A stretch of DNA of 64,000 nt from Virgibacillus natechei (lineage in GTDB: Bacteria > Bacillota > Bacilli > Bacillales > Amphibacillaceae), in NCBI RefSeq assembly GCF_026013645.1, contig NZ_CP110224.1, positions 62,001-126,000 of the forward strand, written 5' to 3'. A program made the translations under genes and the position numbers. Shown here in pieces: positions 34,077 to 42,695 of this stretch. The notes below the pieces were generated by a model, which did not search any database, was not told where the DNA came from, and was given only the letters and a program-made list of their open reading frames with translations. Numbering within the stretch: the stretch's first letter is position 1; each line of letters starts with the position of its first letter.

Positions 34077-34306
34077 TAGTTTAACGAATTTGAAAAAATT
34101 TGGTGATAATTAGCAAGAAAATTAATATTTAGATATCTTTAAAAAAGGTGCAATTATTCCATTGATTAGAATTGCTGCTCAGCAAATAATGATCGATCCA
34201 ATAACGATAATGTTCTATTAGAAACAGCTCTGTTTAGAATCTACAATCGAATAAACTCCCAAAAAGGGCATTACCTCGAACTTTCATAAATGTTTTACCC
34301 TCAAGG

Positions 34307-34336
34307 TTCACATTTACCCCTTAAATCGGGTATAAT
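34307..34336 (+). promoter_or_regulatory. Promoter of the dnaX operon
   Basis: -35 TTCACA (34307-34312), 18-base spacer, perfect TATAAT (34331-34336). It lies 33 bases before the dnaX start. Confidence 0.7.
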
Positions 34337-34368
34337 TGCAAGAGAGATCCTAAAGGGGAAAATATACT

Positions 34369-36072
34369 ATGAGTTATCAAGCGTTATACCGCGTCTGGCG
34401 GCCAAGAAACTTTGCTGACGTTGTGGGACAAACACATATTACACGTACACTTCAGAATGCGATTTCGCAGGAGAAGTTTTCACATGCGTACCTTTTTTCT
34501 GGCCCGAGGGGGACCGGGAAAACAAGTGCCGCGAAGATTTTCGCGAAAACAATCAACTGTGAGCATTCGCCTGTGAATGAGCCATGCAATGAATGTGATG
34601 CATGTCGTGGCATTCAAGATGGTTCAATTTCAGATGTCATTGAAATTGATGCCGCATCTAACACGAGCGTTGAGGATATTCGTGATATCCGTGATAAAGT
34701 AAAATATGCTTCAAGCTCAGTTCCATATAAAGTATATATTATTGATGAAGTGCACATGATCTCAACGAGTGCATTCAATGCGCTGTTAAAAACGCTTGAG
34801 GAACCACCGAATCATGTTGTATTTATTTTAGCAACAACAGAACCGCATAAAATTCCACTAACGATTCTTTCCAGGTGTCAGCGCTTTGACTTTAAGCCGA
34901 TTTCCAATCAATCGATTGTTGATCGTATGCATACAATCCTTGAAGCAGAGGACATTTCCGTTTCATCTGATGCAATGGAAACTGTTGCTTTAACTGCAGA
35001 AGGTGGGATGCGTGATGCATTAAGTATTCTCGATCAGGCTATTTCGTACAGTGAGGAAACCGTTGAATTAGATGACGTGTTAGCTGTAACCGGCGGCGTT
35101 TCTCAGGAAATCCTGACAGATATGGTAAAAGCAATGCATGAAAAGGATGTGCAGCACGCTCTCGGGCGCTTAGATACATTAATCCAAAGCGGAAAAGATC
35201 CAGGACGTTTCGTGTATGATCTGATATACTTTATGCGTGATCTATTATTATATAAAAGCTCACCATCCTTGGAGGGACTATTGGAGCGAGCAAGAGTGGG
35301 TGAAAGTTTCCAAGCGCTGACTGAATCTGTATCGATAGACTGGATACAAGATGCGATTATGCAATTAAATCAGTGTCAGCAGGAAATTAAATGGACGAAT
35401 AGCCCGAAAGTATTTATTGAAATTGCACTATTAACCATTACAAATCGGTATCATGAACAAGAACAGACAGCTAGTAGTATTGATTCCGAGGCGGTTACAA
35501 GGTTAACGAATAAAATGGCACAATTGGAAAAAGAACTAACCATGTTAAAAGAAAAGCCTGTTGAGCATGCGCAGCCAGCACCCCAACAACGGGAACAACG
35601 AAAACCACAATCCAGAGGGGCGAAAAACAGTTATAAAATACCCATTGAACGAATTCGAGATGTACTGAGACAAGCTGAAAAGGCGGAACTTAAAAATGTA
35701 CAGTCACAATGGGCGAACTTTTTAAGCAAGTTAAAGACGACAAATGCACCTGCACATGCTACCATTCAGGATAGTAAACCAGTTGCTGCATCTAATCAAG
35801 CACTTGTCGTGTCCTTTAAATATGAAATACATTGTTCCTTGTTTCTAGATAACCAGGAAACAATTGAATCCGTACTCGTAAGTGTGATGGATAAAAGTGT
35901 AACCATCATTGCAATCCCAGAAAAAGATTGGACTCAGTTACGCACGGAATATATCAATAATCAAGAGAAGACAGAATCGAACCCTCAGGAAGAGGAAGAA
36001 GTGCAAGCAGATCCGTTTGTGGAAGAAGCAAGAAAGCTTGTGGGAGACGATCTACTGGAAATACATGATTAA
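34369..36072 (+). CDS. dnaX: DNA polymerase III subunit gamma/tau
   Basis: 567 residues. The AAA+ clamp loader domain shows Walker A GPRGTGKTSAAK (about 45-56), a zinc knuckle with Cys64, 73, 76 and 79, Walker B IIDEVHM (125-130) and sensor ATTEPHKIP. Residues about 370-430 form a charged linker (QQREQRKPQ) before a C-terminal tau-like region. It loads the beta clamp on DNA. It starts the dnaX-ebfC-recR-yaaL block, in the order seen across Bacillus. Confidence 0.97.
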   Translation: MSYQALYRVWRPRNFADVVGQTHITRTLQNAISQEKFSHAYLFSGPRGTGKTSAAKIFAKTINCEHSPVNEPCNECDACRGIQDGSISDVIEIDAASNTSVEDIRDIRDKVKYASSSVPYKVYIIDEVHMISTSAFNALLKTLEEPPNHVVFILATTEPHKIPLTILSRCQRFDFKPISNQSIVDRMHTILEAEDISVSSDAMETVALTAEGGMRDALSILDQAISYSEETVELDDVLAVTGGVSQEILTDMVKAMHEKDVQHALGRLDTLIQSGKDPGRFVYDLIYFMRDLLLYKSSPSLEGLLERARVGESFQALTESVSIDWIQDAIMQLNQCQQEIKWTNSPKVFIEIALLTITNRYHEQEQTASSIDSEAVTRLTNKMAQLEKELTMLKEKPVEHAQPAPQQREQRKPQSRGAKNSYKIPIERIRDVLRQAEKAELKNVQSQWANFLSKLKTTNAPAHATIQDSKPVAASNQALVVSFKYEIHCSLFLDNQETIESVLVSVMDKSVTIIAIPEKDWTQLRTEYINNQEKTESNPQEEEEVQADPFVEEARKLVGDDLLEIHD

Positions 36073-36126
36073 ATGAACCCATGTATCTGGAGAAAATAAG
36101 CAAATTACGTAAAGGAGGTATTTTCC

Positions 36127-36441
36127 ATGAAGGGAAATATGAATAATATGATGAAGCAAATGCAAAAGATGCAAAAGCAAATGACGAAGGCACAAGAAGA
36201 ACTGCATGAGTTAAGTTTCGAGGCGTCTGCAGGTGGCGGAATGGTTACCGTGACTGCAAACGGGAAAAAGGAAATTATCGATGTTCAAATTAAGGAAGAA
36301 GTCGTCGATTCTGATGATGTCGAAATGTTACAAGACCTTGTTCTTGCAGCAACGAATGATGTGCTTAAACAAATTGAGGACAAAACAAATGACACAATGG
36401 GACAATTCACGAAAGGGCTAAACATGCCGGGAATGTTCTAG
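36127..36441 (+). CDS. ebfC: Nucleoid-associated protein EbfC/YaaK
   Basis: 104 residues: a Met/Lys/Gln-rich N-terminal helix ([21 protein letters not shown]), the conserved [20 protein letters not shown] and a C-terminal helix ending in GLNMPGMF. It forms a tweezer-shaped dimer that binds DNA. AAAGGAGG lies upstream. It sits between dnaX and recR as in most bacteria. Confidence 0.95.
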   Translation: MKGNMNNMMKQMQKMQKQMTKAQEELHELSFEASAGGGMVTVTANGKKEIIDVQIKEEVVDSDDVEMLQDLVLAATNDVLKQIEDKTNDTMGQFTKGLNMPGMF

Positions 36442-36454
36442 GAGGCGCAACCTG

Positions 36455-37051
36455 ATGTATTATCCAGAACCGATTTCTAAACTGATTGACAGTTTTACAA
36501 AATTGCCGGGGATCGGACCGAAAACGGCAGTCCGTCTGGCTTTTTTTGTATTAAATATGAAAGATGATGATGTCATGGATTTTGCGAAAAACTTGGTAAG
36601 TGCAAAGCGGGAGCTAACACATTGCTCCACGTGCGGCCATATTACCGATCAGGATCCATGCGCCATTTGCCAGGACACGTCACGTGATCAATCCATTATT
36701 TGTGTCGTGCAGGATCCAAAAGACGTCATTGCGATGGAAAAGATGAAAGAATTCCATGGAAAATACCATGTTCTTCACGGTGCTATATCTCCTATGGATG
36801 GAATTGGCCCGGAAGACATCAATGTTCCTGATTTGATTACTCGTTTAAAAGATGAAGAAGTGAAAGAACTGATCTTAGCAACAAACCCAAACATTGAAGG
36901 GGAAGCTACAGCTATGTATATTTCACGTCTTGTTAGACCATCCGGGATTAAAACGACACGAATTGCACATGGTCTACCCGTTGGTGGAGATTTAGAGTAT
37001 GCGGATGAAGTAACATTATCAAAGGCATTAGAGGGTAGAAGAGATCTATAG
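36455..37051 (+). CDS. recR: Recombination mediator RecR
   Basis: 198 residues. Layout: helix-hairpin-helix [16 protein letters not shown], a Cys4 zinc finger ([16 protein letters not shown]), the Toprim domain ([19 protein letters not shown], and the [16 protein letters not shown] signature) and the C-terminal [21 protein letters not shown] motif, here [16 protein letters not shown]. With RecO and RecF it loads RecA on gapped DNA. GGAGG precedes the ATG. Confidence 0.97.
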   Translation: MYYPEPISKLIDSFTKLPGIGPKTAVRLAFFVLNMKDDDVMDFAKNLVSAKRELTHCSTCGHITDQDPCAICQDTSRDQSIICVVQDPKDVIAMEKMKEFHGKYHVLHGAISPMDGIGPEDINVPDLITRLKDEEVKELILATNPNIEGEATAMYISRLVRPSGIKTTRIAHGLPVGGDLEYADEVTLSKALEGRRDL

Positions 37052-37067
37052 GAGTTAGGTGAAGGAC

Positions 37068-37280
37068 ATGGGGAAAATAAACAAAAAAGATGTGGACGGG
37101 GAATTGTTAGATGCCATTTTTACGTTGGAACGTGAATGGAAGCAAATCGAGTCGATTGTAGAGAAAAGCATTGAACCCTCACACAGCAGCCACCAGATGG
37201 AAGCACTGGCACAGGCTAAGTATTTATTTTTACTGCGTGAAGCAAGGCATCGAAAGGTTAGCGCGCTACAGCGGGTGTGA
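37068..37280 (+). CDS. yaaL: YaaL family protein (DUF2508)
   Basis: 70 residues from ATG 37068; GTG 37059 is an alternative start three residues earlier. The sequence EWKQIESIVEKSIEPS followed by ALAQAKYLFLLREARHRK matches YaaL of B. subtilis, a small helical protein of unknown role. In B. subtilis bofA follows directly; here a terminator and about 21.4 kb of inserted DNA separate them. Confidence 0.88.
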   Translation: MGKINKKDVDGELLDAIFTLEREWKQIESIVEKSIEPSHSSHQMEALAQAKYLFLLREARHRKVSALQRV

Positions 37281-37306
37281 TTGATAGATTAATAGATAGG
37301 ACAGCT

Positions 37307-37344
37307 AAGGCAAGGGGTGTAGGATTACTTTCCCTTGTCTTTTT
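37307..37344 (+). terminator. Terminator ending the dnaX-yaaL operon
   Basis: AAGGCAAGGG (37307-37316) pairs with CCCTTGTCTT (37332-37341, one G-T pair), followed by TTT. It marks the left border of the accessory island. Confidence 0.7.
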
Positions 37345-37496
37345 CACTTTACTTAATGTGGTGGTAATCTCAAGTGAAATTTTCTTTTGGAAGTGACATT
37401 CTTTTTGGAGTGGTGATCAATGTTAGTATGATAATATCTTTGCTCTAAATTTACCGATTGAGGATAACACCATAATAGAAAGGGGCATAACCTATT

Positions 37497-37943
37497 ATGA
37501 AAAAATGGCTGATGATTTTGATTCCTATCATTGTTATTGGACTTGGTGCGTTTCTTATTGTTAACTTCATGAATTCCACAACTTTTGAAGAGGAAATTTC
37601 AGATTTGGCTGATGAGTTTGGAGAAATCAGTGAAATTATTGTTTATGAGCATAGCGGAAATCAAGTAAGTGATGAAAGTGTAGTATTAGATGAACAAGAA
37701 GAAATTTATCACTTCCTCGATGCCCCATCAGGCATGGAGTTGAAACATGTATCCAGTCAACCTGTTGATTGGGTATATAGTTTAGTAGTCTTTAGGGAGG
37801 AATCTCAGACTCGACAAGTTTTCTTCATTGCTGAAAATGAAATAGGAATGGGTGGTAATTATTATGAGGTAAACGGTCAAAATGAGCTTATAGAATATAT
37901 TGACAATGCTGATCTTGATTGGAGAGACCCTTCTAATAACTAA
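37497..37943 (+). CDS. Membrane-anchored protein, unknown
   Basis: 148 residues. One N-terminal hydrophobic helix (about 4-25, LMILIPIIVIGLGAFLIV) with Lys before it acts as a signal anchor; there is no lipobox. The rest is an acidic extracellular domain with alternating strands (EISEIIVYEHSGNQVSDE, VYSLVVFREESQTRQVFFI). AAGGGGC lies near the start. Its own promoter region and a following terminator make it a single-gene unit at the left end of the island. No family recognised. Confidence 0.65.
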   Translation: MKKWLMILIPIIVIGLGAFLIVNFMNSTTFEEEISDLADEFGEISEIIVYEHSGNQVSDESVVLDEQEEIYHFLDAPSGMELKHVSSQPVDWVYSLVVFREESQTRQVFFIAENEIGMGGNYYEVNGQNELIEYIDNADLDWRDPSNN

Positions 37944-37977
37944 CTTATTAATGATAAATATGAAAAAACTCTGTGAC

Positions 37978-38020
37978 AGGCCTTCCTTTACCAGATGTAT
38001 GATAATGGAAGGCCTCTTAA
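37978..38020 (+). terminator. Hairpin after the membrane-anchored protein gene
   Basis: AGGCCTTCC (37978-37986) pairs perfectly with GGAAGGCCT (38007-38015) around a 20-base loop. The T content after it is modest (CTTAATAG), so it may be a weak terminator or the edge of an element. Confidence 0.55.
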
Positions 38021-38068
38021 TAGATATTACAATTCAATCCATCCAGTTTTCCGTTTGAAAACGTTGTA

Positions 38069-38188
38069 CTATCCAGTCAACCCCCTCTGTTGCAGCGTCG
38101 CCCTTAACTCTTTTAAATCTTGGTAATCTCTGCGTAACCATTTATCATCCATGGAAACTTCCTCCAACTCAGCATAAATGTCATATAG
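38069..38188 (-). pseudogene. Remnant of another Rpn-type nuclease gene
   Basis: The reverse-strand frame from 38188 reads LYDIYAELEEVSMDDKWLRR, then continues 20 codons to a TAG at 38069-38071. This matches IYDDIYAELEEIAMKDESLR inside the neighbouring Rpn copy. Both ends of the gene are missing, so it is a decayed fragment lying immediately beyond the stop of the intron-split copy. Confidence 0.7.
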
Positions 38189-39170
38189 ACAATTATTTTT
38201 CCAAATCTCGCTGTATTCCCATCACTCTATCCCTGGGCAAACCAGTAGATTCGGCAACAAGTTCAACTTCGATCCCATGTAATAAGAGTCGGCGGGCAGT
38301 TGCTTTTTTTGACTTCATTACTGCTTCCTTTTTTATTTGACTTATTTTTTTCTCTTTTTGCCTTATTTCTTCCTTACCACGTTCTATCTCTTGTGCAAGC
38401 AAATCCATATCACGTTGGAAAGATTCCTCATCCATAATACGTTTCAAACGCGATTCATAAGCAAGTTTTTGTTCCTGCGTCATGCTTAACTCTTCCCAAT
38501 TCTGGAAGGCTTCACGCAATGATTCGTCTTTCATGGCTATCTCCTCCAGTTCCGCATAAATGTCGTCATAGATTTTCTTGTTCCTGTGATCAACCATGCC
38601 AAGCATCAAGAGCCATCTGGCCAAAACACTATTCCATGGATCCAATTTGTCGTCTTTCCAAGCTTGTATTAATTTCCCCATTTCTATAAAGTGGTATTCC
38701 ATCATATCCGTCAGCTCAAATTGCTCTTCATCCTCGTACAAATGATAGGAGGTATGGAAGCGCTCTGTTTGTTTAAAAAGGTCAAAATTAAGAATGTTAA
38801 TCGCAATGACCGGGCGCAATTGTTTATAGGACATCCCTTTTCCAAGCGGGTTTAGATAGGCCCTGGACCAGTAGAAGATAGAGCGGTTAATCATATCGTA
38901 TTTATTCCCAAATTGCATTTCTACATTAATCCATTCATCAGCATCCGTAACCACCATTAAATCTAATCTTGACTCCTTATCATCAACATATTCCCCACCT
39001 AATTCCGTATTCGCAAATGAAATATCTTTGATCCGGCTTCTGCCTGTTTTTTGAAGAATTGCGTTTAAAAATACGACCGTGATGGCTTTATTCTTTTCAT
39101 TCCCAAAGAGTTGTTTAAATGATGACAATAGGTAAAGCTTTGAAGTTATCTCCGCTTTTTCCCCTGTCCC

Positions 39171-39205
39171 ACACCGTGCGTGCGACTTTCATCGCACACG
39201 GCGTT
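39171..39205 (-). ncRNA. Group II intron domain V
   Basis: Minus strand: AACGCCGTGTGCGA pairs with the arm GTCGCACGCACGGTGT around a GAAA-type loop, a 35-base hairpin with the CGC triad and two-base bulge region of catalytic domain V. It is the most conserved part of the intron and lies 42 bases from the 3' end. Confidence 0.85.
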
Positions 39206-39224
39206 CCATCTTTTAATTGTTTTT

Positions 39225-41024
39225 TTAACTGATAGATTCTAAGTTACACATCTTACGATAAATGTTAATTTTTACTAAGTCCCCACTACCAACTTTTTGT
39301 TCTTCTATATACTTTTTAATAGTTGCTTTATTGGTGGCATGAATGAGTACGTGTAAGGATTTATGGATGATTCTTAAATTCTTAAATACATCAAGCCCAC
39401 CAAGCTTTACTGGCAAATAGTGATGACAATGAACCAGTTCGGCTGGAAGAAACCTTCCAGTAATTTCGCATTTCCCACTTCTCATACTATATCTGCTAAT
39501 ACGATTATCAATATATTCTATATTCCTTGTGGAAATATTTGATTTCATTAGTTTGATAATCTCCTGATATACATCAATATTAATGTTCTTATGTATACCT
39601 GCTCTTCCTTTTTCGGTATATGGCGTTTGCCACTGAGAAAAACTCCGTAATATCTGGTGTTTAATATCTGCCAAAGGATAGAGGTATACTCCATTAACTT
39701 TATAGGCCTTGATTGATGTCTTATAATACCTAGAGTATGTGGGAGGGGGTCTATTAGGGTAATCATATACTCCAATTTGTTTAAAGCGATTGTATAAACT
39801 TCTGCTTAGGCAATATGCAATTTCTCGAAATTCTTTACACACATGTGTAGCTGCCTTGCTATAATTATGGATGCCTAAAACCCAACTGTTAAAAAGCATT
39901 GCATTATTGGCAGTTGGTATTTTTTGAAGTTGCTTGATTCTTTTTAAACCTTCCGCTTTATAAGCTTCTTTTTTCTTTTTACTCAGACGTGAGTGAACGA
40001 CTCGTTTATTACCTTTTTGTACAGCTCTAATTGTAAACCCTAAGAATTCCGAACTTCGTTTTCTTAAATTAACAATTTGAGACTTTTCCTCGGAAATGTT
40101 TAACTTTAAGCGTTCGTTTATATAAAGTTCAACCGCATGGTACCATTTTTGGGCAGTTTTCCAATCTCTACATAGTATTTTGAAATCATCTGCATATCTG
40201 ACGATATATCCTTCTTTTAAACCCGTCTTTTTAAGAGCCTTAAATTTCCCGCTAATATTTGCATATTCATGATGGGTTTCAAAACATTCCCATTGACCCG
40301 AAACCCATTTGTCCACATCATGTAAAACAATATTTGATAGTAAAGGGGAGAGAATACCTCCCTGCGGGGTGCCCTTCGAAGGCACACCTTCGCCAGCTAT
40401 TTCCGCTTTCAACATTTTGCTTATAATTCGTAGAATTTTTCTATCCTGAACACCAAAATTCCATAGTTGCTTTAATAATAAACTATGGTTCACATTATCA
40501 AAGAAACCTTTAATATCAATATCAACTACATAATGTAAGTTGCTTCGATTAATTAAACGATTCATTCTTGCAATAGCATCATGTGTAGAGCGGAGTGGTC
40601 TAAATCCATAAGAATGTTTAAAAAATTGAGCTTCACATATAGGTTCAAGAAATTGTTTAATAGATTGTTGTATAATTCTGTCACTCATACTTGGTATACC
40701 TAAAGGGCGTTTATCTCCATTTGCTTTCGGAATATATACTCTACGCACCTTCATAGGTTGGTAATTTGCAACCCTTTTTTGAATTAAATTTACAAGCTGC
40801 TCTTCCGACATGGACTTAAAGTCGTTAATTGTACGACCGTCTGTCCCCGCTGTTTTCGAACCCTTGTTATTCTTAATTGTACGATATGCTAATAAAATAT
40901 TCTCTCTTGAAGTTATCTTGTCATATAATCTATTAAATGAGTTCCCAGCTTTCGCCTGTTCATACAATTCATCAAAACAGTTTGTTAGACCGTAATATTC
41001 CCAATATCGTAATTGCGTTTGCAT
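39225..41024 (-). CDS. ltrA: Group II intron-encoded reverse transcriptase/maturase
   Basis: 599 residues. Reverse transcriptase blocks run from RRVYIPKANGDKRPLGIPS through YVVDIDIKGFFDNVNH, GTPQGGILSPLLSNI and the catalytic VRYADDFKILC. A maturase X domain follows (about 370-470), then an HNH-type endonuclease tail with CEITGRF, ELVHCHHYLPVKLGG and NLRIIHKSLHVLIH. All catalytic residues are present, so it looks active. It helps splicing, cuts the target strand and copies intron RNA into DNA. It lies in intron domain IV, as usual. Confidence 0.95.
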   Translation of the reverse strand: MQTQLRYWEYYGLTNCFDELYEQAKAGNSFNRLYDKITSRENILLAYRTIKNNKGSKTAGTDGRTINDFKSMSEEQLVNLIQKRVANYQPMKVRRVYIPKANGDKRPLGIPSMSDRIIQQSIKQFLEPICEAQFFKHSYGFRPLRSTHDAIARMNRLINRSNLHYVVDIDIKGFFDNVNHSLLLKQLWNFGVQDRKILRIISKMLKAEIAGEGVPSKGTPQGGILSPLLSNIVLHDVDKWVSGQWECFETHHEYANISGKFKALKKTGLKEGYIVRYADDFKILCRDWKTAQKWYHAVELYINERLKLNISEEKSQIVNLRKRSSEFLGFTIRAVQKGNKRVVHSRLSKKKKEAYKAEGLKRIKQLQKIPTANNAMLFNSWVLGIHNYSKAATHVCKEFREIAYCLSRSLYNRFKQIGVYDYPNRPPPTYSRYYKTSIKAYKVNGVYLYPLADIKHQILRSFSQWQTPYTEKGRAGIHKNINIDVYQEIIKLMKSNISTRNIEYIDNRISRYSMRSGKCEITGRFLPAELVHCHHYLPVKLGGLDVFKNLRIIHKSLHVLIHATNKATIKKYIEEQKVGSGDLVKINIYRKMCNLESIS

Positions 41025-41999
41025 AATGGACCATCCCCTTTCTTAGAGATGATTTCCCATCTTCTGACCAGACCCCTGCAATTCACTTTTAGAATACCAA
41101 TCGAACAATAAAAGACTTGGGGTTGTTCCTCCACCTCCATTACAGAAGTTTCAACGGTCGTACCCCTACTCTTGTAAAGACAAATACATTTCGGCGTTTC
41201 ACCTTATAGTAACCGCTTGGCTGACAGACCTTTTAAGCGTCCCTTACTTTCCTTGTTCCTTTTATTTTAGCTTTCCATTATATCCTTAGGTGTTTCCTCT
41301 GAGCCTGTGAATTTAGCAGCACCTTTGTTTGCTGGATGAATTTCATAACTACGATTCTTACTTTTCATCAACTCACCTAGCTTATTACTAGCAGTAGTTT
41401 TCATCTACTGTAATCGTCTAGACCCGTACATTCGGAAATTCGTCAGTCTTTAATTAGTCATTCTCACCATAGATGTTTTATAGCCACCCGGCTTATTACT
41501 AACCATACCTTCTTCAGACTCAATGGCTTTAGGTCAGCTTCAGCCGACTTTACCTAGCTTCACACCATCAATCTCTGTCCAGATTAAACGCATGTAGGAG
41601 TATCAGTGTAGATGTTTTGAAAAACATGGTTTTCGCATTCCATCCATCAAATAAAAAGTTAGATTAAAAAGAATTTTTTAACCCCTGTATTTCCTAGTTT
41701 AATTCCTAGTTATAACAGAACAAGTCACACCATAATCAACTTTTTAATCCATCAGTTTTTCTAATGGTATGCGTTTGAGTAATTTTGTCCTCTCTCCCTG
41801 TTTCTTCTTGATATAATCATTGGGGTCTTCTTTTACCGTGAAAATTATAGCGTCATGTGTAGGTTTTTGATAGTGCAGTTTAGCTAGTGCCATTTTAACA
41901 CATCCCTTGCGCATTGTGAGGACTTACTGAGGTGTATATCTAATTAAATTATAACACATTTCTGATAAGGGAACGAAGGTTCTGGAAAAGACCCCTCTT

Positions 42000-42695
42000 C
42001 TACGAATCACCCAAAATCTCTCTTGTTTTATCAAGGATCTCATCATCTTTCAAACGAAACTTGAATTCCACTCTACGGGAATCTGTCGCACTATAGTCCC
42101 CCTCTTCATCTGTGCGTACAGCAGAATAGGACTTGCTGTTTACGGTCAACTTTTCTTTGACATGGTTTTGAATATTTTCATATGGAAAATCCTCACCCAG
42201 AATATAGTCAGCGACACTATACGCCCTGTCCTGTGCGAGCCTCAAGTTGTATAAATAGCCACCATCACGATCCGTGTGGCCTTCAATAATGATTTCAGCA
42301 ATATATTCTTCGTACCCACTTTGCAAGAGGATATCTAGGTACTTTGGAACAAACTCATCCAAAAACGTAAAGGAATCTGGCTTTAATTCGTCATCACCAT
42401 ACTCAAATAATATTTCCGTGTTAAAAATAATCGCACCTGTTTTATCGTCCACCTCAACCCCCATAGCAGAGCCACTGAATTCCTCTTTTAATTCACTAAC
42501 CAGGTTTGCCCGCACGCCCATGATTTGGTCGAGCGTTTCCTCCATCTCCTCTATCTGCAATGATTTAATAACCATCATGAAAATAAAAATTAACATGAAA
42601 CACAGCAAAATGGTCGTAAGCAAATCCGTGAACGATGGCCAGAATTGACCTTCGTCCTGGTCTTGTTTAAATAATCGTTGGTATTTAGTATTCAT
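42000..42695 (-). CDS. zorB: ZorB-like MotB/OmpA-domain protein
   Basis: 231 residues. A single membrane helix at about 24-44 (LLTTILLCFMLIFIFMM) follows FWPSFTD, with Asp24 in the position of the ion-binding Asp of MotB. The C-terminal OmpA-like domain has IIIEGHTDRDGG (about 135-146), YNLRLAQDRAYSVADYIL and DSRRVEFKFR, which bind peptidoglycan. With its partner it should form an ion-driven membrane motor. It overlaps the upstream gene by 11 bases. No Zorya effector gene lies next to it. Confidence 0.8.
   Translation of the reverse strand: MNTKYQRLFKQDQDEGQFWPSFTDLLTTILLCFMLIFIFMMVIKSLQIEEMEETLDQIMGVRANLVSELKEEFSGSAMGVEVDDKTGAIIFNTEILFEYGDDELKPDSFTFLDEFVPKYLDILLQSGYEEYIAEIIIEGHTDRDGGYLYNLRLAQDRAYSVADYILGEDFPYENIQNHVKEKLTVNSKSYSAVRTDEEGDYSATDSRRVEFKFRLKDDEILDKTREILGDS

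Larger units (their letters stand above)
39122..41730 (-). mobile_element. Group II intron, 2609 bp, with encoded reverse transcriptase
   Basis: Read on the minus strand the element starts with GTGTGAC (41730 onward), matching the GUGYG 5' consensus, and ends ...TTGTCAT at 39122, matching the usual AY 3' end. Domain V is visible at 39171-39205. About 700 bases of structured 5' domains precede the reverse transcriptase gene and about 100 bases follow it. Boundaries are set by restoring the reading frame and sequence of the Rpn host gene. It is a retroelement that homes into a specific DNA site using its own protein. Confidence 0.9.
38193..41893 (-). pseudogene. Rpn-family nuclease gene split by a group II intron and carrying a nonsense codon
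   Basis: 5' exon 41893-41731 encodes MALAKLHYQKPTHDAII and on to RIPLEKLMD; 3' exon 39121-38193 encodes FKQLFGNEKNKAITVV to the end, including GGEYVDDKESRLDLMVVT and INVEMQF, the nuclease core. Joining the exons gives VDYAFKQLFGNEKN across the junction, matching VDFAFKQLFGNEKN in the intact copy at 28363-29496. However, the codon after LMD is TAA where the intact copy has TTA (Leu), so even the spliced message would stop early. The C-terminus lacks the ERAE repeats of the other copy. Confidence 0.88.
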
